A stretch of DNA of 9,685 nt from JARBAU01 sp029237525. Lineage in GTDB: Archaea; Thermoproteota; Nitrososphaeria; Nitrososphaerales; Nitrososphaeraceae. The DNA lies in contig DATBKT010000044.1 in NCBI GenBank assembly GCA_036555705.1, positions 1-9,685 on the forward strand, in the 5' to 3' direction. Below, in pieces: positions 1-5,927 of this stretch (position 1 is the stretch's first letter; each line of letters opens with the position of its first letter). A program made the translations under genes and the position numbers. Below the pieces are notes generated by a model. It saw only the letters and a program-made list of their open reading frames with translations, made no database searches and had not been told where the DNA came from.

Positions 1-45
1 ATTTGGATTCTCAATGGCAAATATCTATTTTGAAGTCATCCATAA

Positions 46-294
46 CTAACGAATAATTCTCTTTCCTTCAATAGCTATCATAGTCTGTGTCGATTTCACT
101 TTCGTAATTCGTCTTATATTTCTGATTATATTTTCGAGCCGATATTGAGAATCATCAGTTACTTTGATAATGATGTCATACGAGCAACCATATATGCCGC
201 AGACCTCTTCCACACCCCGTATTGTCCGGATTTCATCCATAATTGCCGATTCGCATCCTAATTCACAGCTAATTAAGACGTATGAAGTTGACAT
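46..294 (-). CDS. Stand-alone Lrp/AsnC-type ligand-binding (RAM) domain protein
   Basis: An 82-residue protein that is only the regulatory (RAM) domain of Lrp/AsnC regulators, with no DNA-binding helix-turn-helix. The sequence runs through the family pattern: an opening strand (YVLISCELG), a helix over 'IMDEIRTIRGVEEV', a 'GIYGCSYDIIIKV' strand pair, and a closing strand 'TKVKSTQTMIAIEG'. In the family this fold forms dimers or higher oligomers that bind amino acids or other small effectors, and stand-alone copies can associate with full Lrp proteins. Effector and partner cannot be read from the sequence. A TATA-like stretch (TATATTATC, about 322-330) lies roughly 30 bases before the ATG, so the gene probably has its own promoter and a very short leader. 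Family assignment is firm; the physiological role is unknown. Confidence 0.88.
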   Translation of the reverse strand: MSTSYVLISCELGCESAIMDEIRTIRGVEEVCGIYGCSYDIIIKVTDDSQYRLENIIRNIRRITKVKSTQTMIAIEGKRIIR

Positions 295-373
295 GGTAAA
301 GGATCACAATAGTATAATAGATAATATACATAGGTGTTGTGGTCAACCATCGTACTTTCAATACTGTGCATAT

Positions 374-580
374 TCATATACCAAATATATCACAATTCAA
401 AACATTTCTTGTCGCTTTTTCATTCTTGTTCCGGAATTGGATAGGAATATTGTAGAGTAGACTAGCTAACATCTCAGCTTTAAATCTAGCAAGCTCTTCA
501 TATTTTATCTCTTCAGAATAAAATTCATTCACAGGGCTATCAGTCTTGACAGGTTGTGACCTCTTGATACCTTCGTGCAT
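374..580 (-). CDS. Small hypothetical protein, charged
   Basis: A 68-residue open frame that I do not recognise. It is rich in charged residues, has a predicted amphipathic helix around residues 22-44 (EEIKYEELARFKAEMLASLL), a basic patch near residues 49-58, and no signal peptide or membrane segment. It is kept as a gene because a TATA-like element (AAGTATATTT, about 594-603) sits about 20-25 bases before the ATG, which fits a leaderless archaeal transcript, and because the composition looks protein-like. No Shine-Dalgarno motif is visible. The overlapping plus-strand frame (164-460) has no comparable start signal and is judged a shadow. Confidence 0.5.
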   Translation of the reverse strand: MHEGIKRSQPVKTDSPVNEFYSEEIKYEELARFKAEMLASLLYNIPIQFRNKNEKATRNVLNCDIFGI

Positions 581-945
581 AACTTTAGCTAATCAAATAT
601 ACTTATACTATCGTTAACATTATGAAAAAAGAAGGATAATTACTTTAATATTTGCCAGAGCATTGAACGATCAGCATCTTCCAAATCCATATCGCACTGT
701 ATGTTGGCATATGTTGAAGATGCTAAACCAAGTCATGGATTTCAAATTTTAAATACCGGACCCAACTTTTTTGGATGACGGAAAAAAAGGTAAATTAGAG
801 AAATTTATATAGTTCTATATTCTGTTAGATAGATATTCCAATTCTACTGATCTCAATCGTTATAGGATGAAATAATTGGCCTATTCTGTTTCTCGCATTG
901 GAGTAAATTTCAAATCGGCGTAGGCCGAGTGACTAATTAATTAAT
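581..945. other. Intergenic stretch, no firm gene
   Basis: About 365 AT-rich bases between two minus-strand genes. The plus strand has an open frame from about 616 to 753, and its translation contains 'LNDQHLPNPYRTVCWHML'. It has no start codon and stops before a further short open piece in the same frame, so at most it is a decayed fragment. A short simple repeat (ATTAATTAATTAATT) lies near 935-946, just after the stop of the next gene. No RNA gene, long repeat or terminator hairpin is visible. Confidence 0.4.
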
Positions 946-1158
946 TCAACCTAAATTGTGTGTCTTAATCTTTTGAATCGCTTTATAACCAAGTATCTTG
1001 ACCTTCTCGTCTTCACTTGATTCTATCACTTCCGTTATTGATGATATTGCCTTATTACCGTATTGTGAAAGCGTGTTAATTGCTTCGATTTGCTCTGTTG
1101 AATTTATTGAATGAATTGCAGCATCCTTTATTCCCTTGATCTGATCTTCTTTAGACAG
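946..1158 (-). CDS. Short HEAT-repeat-like protein, probable CTG start
   Basis: A 70-residue protein when started at CTG (1158-1156) and ended at TGA (948-946). The frame is open from a TAG near 1203 and contains no ATG, GTG or TTG. Residues 20-64 read as a helix pair of HEAT/Armadillo type: 'TEQIEAINTLSQYGNKAISS', then 'ITEVIESSEDEKVKILGYKA', then IQKI, with the usual Ala/Ile/Leu spacing and a Gly at the turn. Such repeats serve as protein-protein binding surfaces. CTG is chosen because GAGGT (1172-1168) lies nine bases before it, and TATA-like elements (ATATAAAAA near 1219-1227; GTATATAG near 1200-1207) lie upstream of that. A degraded gene that lost its ATG is the alternative. The protein-like reading is convincing; the start is an inference. 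Confidence 0.62.
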   Translation of the reverse strand: MSKEDQIKGIKDAAIHSINSTEQIEAINTLSQYGNKAISSITEVIESSEDEKVKILGYKAIQKIKTHNLG

Positions 1159-1166
1159 TTTTATCT

Positions 1167-1172
1167 GACCTC
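1167..1172 (-). promoter_or_regulatory. Shine-Dalgarno motif deciding a CTG start
   Basis: The minus strand reads GAGGTC here. It matches the anti-Shine-Dalgarno end of archaeal 16S rRNA (CACCUCC) over five bases and lies nine bases before the CTG proposed as start of the HEAT-like gene. It is the only ribosome-binding motif in that frame. Confidence 0.5.
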
Positions 1173-1379
1173 GACTAATCTCTTCTATAGTTAAAAAGGC
1201 TATATACTATTTAGGAATTTTTATATTTCCTACAACATTACTAAAGTCTAGCTGACGGTATAGACTAGAATGCTAATGAAATGAATTTAGAAAGGGTAAA
1301 AATCTTGGCCTATTAGTGTATGATGTCATAATTCAGAGTTATACATGTTTAGCGCGGCAGCTTGACTAGCAACCAAGTT

Positions 1380-2555
1380 CTAAACAACTCGGTATATATT
1401 AATGACCATAATCATTTTCATTACCATACCTGTCATATCATTGCTCTTACTATCGGCATTGTTATTAATATCGTTACCATTCCCACTAATTGAACTATTT
1501 TTAGATATCGAACTGTGAGACATCATCATCATATCGTGTGATTGTTGTGTAGACATAGGCATATTCATTGATATTCTGTTACTATCAAAATTATTCATAG
1601 TATTAATCGGTAATGTTACTATGCCTGCCCAGGATAGTATTCCAAATATTATGAATCCTGTACCAGTAATTCTGGCAATCCAAAGACCACCTTTGGACCA
1701 TATCTTCTCAGCAAATATGATTGCAGCAAATAATCCCATCCAGAACACATTCATCCATCCTAATGCGACCATAAGCAGGAAATAAGGCCAACAACAACCG
1801 AGACAGTAAAGACCATGATAAGCTCCCATCTTCACTGCTCCTATAACACCCTTGCTCCACCTTCGCATGAAGAAGCTAAGAGGAGATTCACAATAGCCTA
1901 AGCATCTGGTTTTTAATGGGCTAAATTGATAGATTCCTGATATAATAAGGAGGATTGCATATATCGTATTGATCAACAAATGTTGCTGTTGTTTCATCTG
2001 AAGAATGTGTTCGATGCCCAAATGCAAAAGCAGTGTATTTAAAAATAATGACCATCCTACCAGTAGAATTACCCCAGTTAATGCCCATACCGCTAGATAT
2101 GCTGATACAAAGGCTGTAATATTGTAAGGTCTTTTTTGAAAAAAGTATTTTATGTTGTAAATAGCATTCCTTCCCCTGCTTTTTCTCATTGCGTTACGAA
2201 TCCCATTATTGGCATTCTCAGCCTTGTCACTACCATTACTCTTATGATATATCAGTTGATTATTTTGATTATTATTGGCAGAATTGCGATTTTCGTTATC
2301 ACCTATAAGTCTATTATAAACTAGGATCATTGGTATTATGGCTGGGAACATCATTGCTGCCATTCCTGCTGTCCATATTATTATAAATAATGATAATGCG
2401 TTAAGATTTATAGAAAACATCATCATAGATGACATCATTGCATTGTATTGCCATACCGATACTAGCCATGTCACAGCAGATATTGTAATTGCTATCGCAA
2501 TGATTAATCTTGTCTCAGATTTCATATATCTAATCCGACCATGATATTTTGGCAC
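1380..2555 (-). CDS. DUF2182 polytopic membrane protein, putative metal-handling
   Basis: A 391-residue membrane protein of the DUF2182 family (predicted metal-binding integral membrane proteins). Family signatures are clear: 'WTAGMAAMMFP' at residues 61-71; C218 and C222 in 'CLGYCESPLSFFM' followed by RRW; and 'GAYHGLYCLGCCWPYFL' with C251, C254 and C255, followed by 'LMVALGWMN'. About seven membrane segments fall near residues 17-35, 52-74, 145-170, 195-213, 235-250, 256-281 and 293-316. An Asn-rich hydrophilic loop (about 85-130) separates the first two segments from the rest. The tail after residue 320 is rich in Met, Ser and Asn, with an HDMMMM run. The GTG start at 2555 has AGGT five bases upstream and lies 14 bases after the DUF1326 stop; the ATG at 2525 is an alternative. 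Family function is not established; metal transport or insertion is inferred from conserved Cys/Met and the partner gene. Confidence 0.9.
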   Translation of the reverse strand: MPKYHGRIRYMKSETRLIIAIAITISAVTWLVSVWQYNAMMSSMMMFSINLNALSLFIIIWTAGMAAMMFPAIIPMILVYNRLIGDNENRNSANNNQNNQLIYHKSNGSDKAENANNGIRNAMRKSRGRNAIYNIKYFFQKRPYNITAFVSAYLAVWALTGVILLVGWSLFLNTLLLHLGIEHILQMKQQQHLLINTIYAILLIISGIYQFSPLKTRCLGYCESPLSFFMRRWSKGVIGAVKMGAYHGLYCLGCCWPYFLLMVALGWMNVFWMGLFAAIIFAEKIWSKGGLWIARITGTGFIIFGILSWAGIVTLPINTMNNFDSNRISMNMPMSTQQSHDMMMMSHSSISKNSSISGNGNDINNNADSKSNDMTGMVMKMIMVINIYRVV

Positions 2556-2569
2556 TGGGTACCTATTTA

Positions 2570-2926
2570 TCAGATAGAAAAGATTTCATGGATCATACCA
2601 ATCAAACAGAATACGTTTGCTAATCTTCCTTTTCTTTCCCATTTGAAGCCCATTGCTTCGACCTCATCTGTGAGAGATCCTTCCCAAGCCGCGATTCCGC
2701 CAGGTCCTACTTCGCTTCGCCGATGGATAATTGTTTGCACTCTTTTGTCTAGATGTATCGTAGGTCTAGTTAAAGCCTTGCTTTTTGCTAGGATCTTACC
2801 TGGTATCTTTCCACTCCTACAATACAGGTCATCTGCAATTTCAGATTTGACAGGTGAATATTCAGTTCCATGAATTCTTTCTACGATCGTCGCAAGTTCA
2901 GTCATAAGAACCACCGGATTTGCCAC
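2570..2926 (-). CDS. DUF1326 protein, C-terminal part (after a frameshift)
   Basis: This frame can start at a GTG (2926) inside the end of the upstream frame, but it reads as the C-terminal half of a DUF1326 protein. From about residue 7 it runs 'LMTELATIVERIHGTEYSPV', then the KSEI strand, and further down 'VGPGGIAAWEGSLTDEVEAM'. That order follows the usual DUF1326 layout after its FSG.(A/S)GG motif. Skipping one T (2909 or 2910) in the upstream frame joins the halves as ...FSGKSGG-LMTELA..., about 245 residues in all. Its stop lies 14 bases before the DUF2182 start, so the two are probably co-transcribed. Independent translation from the GTG would give a protein without the Cys-bearing N-terminal half. 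It may be a pseudogene part, a sequencing error or a product of frameshifting. Confidence 0.75.
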   Translation of the reverse strand: MANPVVLMTELATIVERIHGTEYSPVKSEIADDLYCRSGKIPGKILAKSKALTRPTIHLDKRVQTIIHRRSEVGPGGIAAWEGSLTDEVEAMGFKWERKGRLANVFCLIGMIHEIFSI

Positions 2927-3308
2927 TGAAAATCAGGTTTAGATCCTCTCTCTGTTGAGTGTTAGCTTTCTCATCAAACAAGAGAGCCAGATTAACTTTG
3001 GTTGTCCCCTCATCTGACCGGATATCATCTTTGAAGCTGGCCGAAGCTAAAAAATTCAAACCATGGAAAGTGATTTCACGATAATTACCTTTTTTGATAT
3101 AAGGTGCTAAAATACCGTCGCAATCTTCGTATGTGGGAGTTTGGACAAATTCACAAGGGAGTTGCATATTACACTTACAATCATCAACTCCATCTCCTAT
3201 GGTTCTCCAGTTTAGAATCTTCTTCCCGGTAAGGGCACAAGTTGTCATCGCCGTTGCAGATGCTGCTGCCATAGCAACAGTCACATAACTTTGATGATAT
3301 TTTAGCAT
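2898..3308 (-). CDS. DUF1326 protein, N-terminal part (frameshifted)
   Basis: A 136-residue frame holding the conserved N-terminal half of DUF1326, a family of unknown function commonly encoded beside DUF2182. Visible signatures are 'NWRTIGDGVDDCKCNMQLPC' (C44, C46 and C52), C63 in 'YEDCDGILAPYI', then 'GLNFLASASF' and 'LLFDEKANTQQREDLNLIFS' followed by GKSGG. The four Cys residues could bind metal (inference). Right after GKSGG the frame ends in SYD-stop, where family members continue; the continuation lies in the +1 frame (2570-2926). ATG 3308 follows AAGGAAGAGA, a partial Shine-Dalgarno; Met13 and Met21 are possible later starts. The first 25 residues are Ala/Thr-rich and weakly hydrophobic. 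A TATA box (near 3366-3373) and an inverted repeat (3339-3358) lie upstream. Confidence 0.82.
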   Translation of the reverse strand: MLKYHQSYVTVAMAAASATAMTTCALTGKKILNWRTIGDGVDDCKCNMQLPCEFVQTPTYEDCDGILAPYIKKGNYREITFHGLNFLASASFKDDIRSDEGTTKVNLALLFDEKANTQQREDLNLIFSGKSGGSYD

Positions 3309-3338
3309 TCTCTTCCTTGCTGCTTACCTGTAAGTGAG

Positions 3339-3358
3339 CAAACCTCGCGTGAGGTTTG
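3339..3358. promoter_or_regulatory. Perfect inverted repeat over predicted DUF1326 transcription start
   Basis: Two 8-base arms, CAAACCTC and GAGGTTTG, match perfectly as inverted repeats around a 4-base centre (GCGT). On the minus strand a TATA-like TTCATAAAAA (about 3364-3373) lies just upstream, so transcription should start near 3340-3345, inside the repeat. That is the usual place for an archaeal repressor to block initiation. It could instead be a hairpin in the 5' leader. The regulator is unknown. Confidence 0.5.
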
Positions 3359-3437
3359 ACACGTTTTTATGAATCATTAATGTCAAAGGAAATTGATCCA
3401 AAACGTTGAACAAAACTTACTTTAATATGCTAGACAA

Positions 3438-3674
3438 ATGCAATGGTACGAAGATAGTTTAGTTGATCATACAGAAATCTATGAAGAGGATTTGAATATC
3501 AGAATGAATATTCTTAAAATATCTGCACTAGGTATGCTTGGCTTTGTAACAGTTCTGAGTTTTGTATTGGCATCATTAGGTAGTGGTGTAAGTATGATCA
3601 TTGGTCCTATCGCATTTGTTATTCTAGTGATTATGTTGATACAAGAGAAGCGACGAAGAGGTAAGGTGTGGTGA
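3438..3674 (+). CDS. Small two-helix membrane protein
   Basis: A 78-residue protein not assigned to a named family. An acidic N-terminal segment of about 22 residues (EDSLVDHTEIYEEDLNIR) precedes two hydrophobic segments, residues 27-46 (ISALGMLGFVTVLSFVLASL) and 51-68 (SMIIGPIAFVILVIMLIQ). It ends in a strongly basic tail (EKRRRGKVW). The tail suggests that both ends face the cytoplasm with a short GSG turn outside. It is divergent from the DUF1326 gene, with 129 bases between the starts. A TATA-like TTTAATATG (3421-3429) lies close to the ATG, so the transcription start is uncertain. The length, composition and topology support a real gene; the function is unknown. Confidence 0.62.
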   Translation: MQWYEDSLVDHTEIYEEDLNIRMNILKISALGMLGFVTVLSFVLASLGSGVSMIIGPIAFVILVIMLIQEKRRRGKVW

Positions 3675-3716
3675 AGATCATGGATATTAGCGATCTAGTG
3701 ATGCTTGTTTCAGCAT

Positions 3717-3875
3717 TCAAAATACAGACTCTAGTAAGTCAAGACAATGTTGACAGCCTTCCTTGTCAGAATGTTTTTGGACCAACCCCAGTAGTTGAAG
3801 CAAGTCATTCATTACTTCATCCTTGGTCATTATGTATAATGGATCTCGGACTTTTCCCTTTTCTATGTCATTCAT
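3717..3875 (-). CDS. Small CxxC protein, 52 residues
   Basis: A 52-residue protein from ATG 3875 to TGA 3717. The N-terminal part is charged (MNDIEKGKVRDPLYIMTKDE), followed by an amphipathic helix (VMNDLLQLLGLVQKHSDKEG) and a CQHC motif at residues 41-44 leading into LDLLESVF. The CxxC could bind metal or take part in redox chemistry (inference). Start signals are unusually complete: a TATA box CATATAAAG (3918-3926), a predicted transcription start near 3896, GAGGT at 3886-3890, and the ATG ten bases later. It converges on the membrane-protein gene, with 42 bases between the two stops. The opposite-strand frame at 3668-3901 has a GTG start inside its neighbour and is taken as a shadow. No function can be assigned. 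Confidence 0.68.
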   Translation of the reverse strand: MNDIEKGKVRDPLYIMTKDEVMNDLLQLLGLVQKHSDKEGCQHCLDLLESVF

Positions 3876-4593
3876 TGTATATTATACCTCGATGTGACTA
3901 GACATGCCTACGAGAGTCTTTATATGGCTTTACCAACTTTGTTTATGTTTCATATATGATTAGTTTATCCGATAGAAATATTCCTGGCTAAATTTAAATA
4001 CTAGTTATTTTTTTGTATCTGATAATTATGCTATACTTAATAAGGTATCGAAAAACATGTATTTAGAGTCTTTATATCTTTATGATAATCTGAAAATGAT
4101 TAATTGAACAATCTTTTAAATGAAGGTATATTCTCATGCTATCATGTAAATCCATTTACACGCCCAATTGTCTATCAATTTTAATCCTGTTGCTATAATT
4201 TAGTCATATTTATGCATCTATAGGTGAGTGTATGAATATGATCCATTAGATGATCTTCAAACCACAATAAAGGCATCGTAATACTTCAAACCTTAATGAT
4301 AGCGCTTTGTAAAGCATGAAAAGGAATGCAACTCGGCAATAATCTGTAAGCAATATCCACATGCTAATGTTTTCCACATTGATGAAATATGAGAATTGTA
4401 ATGTGAATATGTCTTGAATGAAAAACTAAAATATTTTGTGTTTTCTATATTGGTAATGCCAACTTATATTGTTGGATTGTACCAGACTATAATTGATATT
4501 AATTTGAAACCCAATAGAATAGCTTAGATTAACTTAATTTAGTTCTCGACATGATGATTTATTACTAGAAGTATAATTGTTCATATTTGTTTA
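3876..4593. other. Long AT-rich intergenic stretch, possible decayed frame
   Basis: About 700 bases with no supported gene beyond the promoter at its left end. In one plus-strand frame the pieces 4303-4392 and 4402-4527 are open and protein-like ('CKQYPHANVFHIDEI', then 'YVLNEKLKYFVFSILVMPTY'), but they lack start codons and are split by TGA and TAA; this could be the remnant of a lost gene. The inverted repeat TGTAAAT-CC-ATTTACA lies at 4145-4160. No RNA gene or mobile-element end is visible. Confidence 0.4.
3886..3926 (-). promoter_or_regulatory. TATA box and Shine-Dalgarno of the 52-residue gene
   Basis: On the minus strand CATATAAAG (3926-3918) is a good archaeal TATA box. About 25 bases on, transcription would start near 3896, giving a leader of about 20 bases that contains GAGGT (3890-3886) ten bases before the ATG at 3875. 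Confidence 0.55.
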
Positions 4594-5256
4594 TTATCCG
4601 GAATTTTTTGTCAAAGCATGAAAAATACACTGCTTTGTATTTACTGACCTAAGCCATGATCCTTTGTTAGCTATAGGAATTTGATATACCTCTGTTACTG
4701 ATGGGATATTCCTGTAAATTTTTTCATACTCATGTATGAAATTATGTGGTGCCATCTTTCTCGGTTTCTCTCTTTCATACCAATCAATATTTACGACATG
4801 ATGATTTGACATATTGACCAGCTTGATCATAACCTTTTCAATCTCAGATGGTAATATGTGCATGAGAACTTCAGATGCTATGACCAGATCGTATTTTCTT
4901 TCGCTTTGAAAAGATTGAATATCTGATACCGCAAAATTGAGGGGATTATCACTCATTGCCTCTACCACCGATCTTGTGAATTCTTTGGCATTTTTTATTT
5001 GATCAGGAGACAGATCTATAGCTTGATATTCTCGAATATTTGGAAAGTTTGTGAGTAGTAACCTGGTTATACGTCCAAACCCACAGCCGGCTTCAAGTAC
5101 AGTCGAAAAGGAAGATGAAGAAGCAAGATTTCTTCTCAAATAATCAATCACCAAACTCTCTTGTAGCTCAAAGTTCTTGTTGTATCGAAATTGTTCCTTG
5201 TAACTCTTACCGTGTTCGTACCAATATTCATGGGGGTTGTAAACATCAAATCCCAT
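4594..5256 (-). CDS. Class I SAM-dependent methyltransferase
   Basis: A 220-residue single-domain methyltransferase, a normal length for the family. The glycine-rich SAM-binding motif I is 'VLEAGCGFGRI' (residues 53-63). The acidic residue ending strand 2 is D81 ('YQAIDLSPDQI'), the probable adenine contact is D112 ('AVSDIQSF'), and motif IV is 'YDLVIASEVLMHI' (122-134). The N-terminal 'NPHEYWYEHGKSYKEQFRYN' resembles the lead-in of Methyltransf_11/25-type enzymes that act on small molecules or lipids/glycans. The substrate cannot be told, as the C-terminal part (140-220) carries no diagnostic motif I recognise. ATG 5256 is the natural start, with no clear Shine-Dalgarno. The gene stands alone between two long gene-poor stretches, so context adds no functional clue. 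Confidence 0.9.
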   Translation of the reverse strand: MGFDVYNPHEYWYEHGKSYKEQFRYNKNFELQESLVIDYLRRNLASSSSFSTVLEAGCGFGRITRLLLTNFPNIREYQAIDLSPDQIKNAKEFTRSVVEAMSDNPLNFAVSDIQSFQSERKYDLVIASEVLMHILPSEIEKVMIKLVNMSNHHVVNIDWYEREKPRKMAPHNFIHEYEKIYRNIPSVTEVYQIPIANKGSWLRSVNTKQCIFHALTKNSG

Positions 5257-5505
5257 TGATACAATTTTAGAATCTTACACTAATTAAGACTTTGTCTAAA
5301 TCTACGTCAACAATAATATACAGATTACAGATCACTTGCAGTCTACTCATTGTTATTTGGGTTACTTTTTGACTGTGACTTATTCTACTCGTGCAATGGT
5401 CTTTAGCCTACGTACCATTATCTGTTCAAACTATCTGATGAGGAATTTTCTGGCCATGGCTTACCAGGGCAACAGCAGTAGCACAGTAGTATAACTGCTT
5501 TAGCA

Positions 5506-5640
5506 ATGGACATCAATGACTCCATATTTGAGCAGGTAAAAATAGCATACCGATTGCCCCAAGCAACAGGCTACACAATAATTGCCTCACCTATCCTGAA
5601 TTTTGCTTGTATATATCCGGAGAAGTTACGCCGGAAATAA
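5506..5640 (+). CDS. Possible small ORF or gene remnant
   Basis: A 44-residue frame from ATG 5506 to TAA 5640: 'MDINDSIFEQVKIAYRLPQA', then a hydrophobic stretch 'TGYTIIASPILNFACIYP', then a basic end (EKLRRK). No TATA box or Shine-Dalgarno is obvious, and protein-like sequence seems to continue in the +1 frame after the stop, so it may be a remnant of a larger gene near the integrase. No recognised family. Low confidence. Confidence 0.25.
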   Translation: MDINDSIFEQVKIAYRLPQATGYTIIASPILNFACIYPEKLRRK

Positions 5641-5888
5641 CATTACTATACGATACGGAGTGATGCAGTATAGAAATATGCTCAAAAATGCAGTGTGTTA
5701 GATATAGACTGATGTCCCAGGGGAGTGATAAATTTGATGTTTGCCGTAAATTATGAGGTGTGTCAGACTACGTACATTAAAAGTGCGACACTACTGATAT
5801 GGGAGAGTATGACAAAAACTTAAGGAGTGTTAATTCGAATCTGCGGCCTAGTATATGAAAAAGATGCTTTTATCATAATCTAAATTAG

Positions 5889-5923
5889 GTTAAATATTCA
5901 CTCTCTCAACTACTTTTTGTAGT
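5889..5923 (+). promoter_or_regulatory. Probable integrase promoter
   Basis: GTTAAATATTC (about 5889-5899) is a TATA-like element some 35 bases before the integrase ATG, placing the transcription start near 5920 with a leader of about eight bases. A small inverted repeat, ACTAC-TTTTT-GTAGT (5909-5923), lies over that point. With five-base arms it could be chance. Confidence 0.4.
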
Positions 5924-5927
5924 CGTT

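Larger units (their letters stand above)
5257..5927. other. Gene-poor stretch upstream of the integrase
   Basis: About 670 bases between the methyltransferase and the integrase. The only notable frame is 5506-5640 on the plus strand, listed separately. A short protein-like piece ('NITIRYGVMQYRNMLKNAVC') follows in the next frame up to a TAG at 5700. 'TTCGAATC' near 5834 resembles a tRNA T-loop, but its flanks do not pair. No convincing att core or direct repeat was found. Confidence 0.35.

Noticed and set aside
164..460. Plus-strand frame of 98 residues
   Set aside because: It is antisense to the RAM-domain gene and to the start-supported small gene, and has an unlikely composition.
2136..2544. 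Two hydrophobic plus-strand frames inside the DUF2182 gene
   Set aside because: Their hydrophobicity mirrors the membrane-protein codons on the other strand; these are shadow frames.
2541..2873. Plus-strand frame of 110 residues
   Set aside because: It lies antisense to the DUF1326 C-terminal half and the DUF2182 start, both of which have recognisable family signatures.
3668..3901. Plus-strand frame of 77 residues starting at GTG
   Set aside because: It begins inside the preceding gene, has no own TATA box or Shine-Dalgarno, and its opposite strand carries a better supported 52-residue gene.
4240..4380. Minus-strand open piece with RCLYCG, possible zinc motif
   Set aside because: It spans only about 38 codons, has no promoter or ribosome-binding signal, and competes with an equally weak frame on the same strand.
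5616..5636. TCCGG...CCGGA inverted repeat
   Set aside because: Five-base arms with a ten-base loop and no T-run or promoter nearby; not distinguishable from chance.
5826..5850. TTCGAATC resembling a tRNA T-loop, possible att remnant
   Set aside because: The bases on either side cannot form the 5-bp T stem and no acceptor stem or CCA-type end follows.
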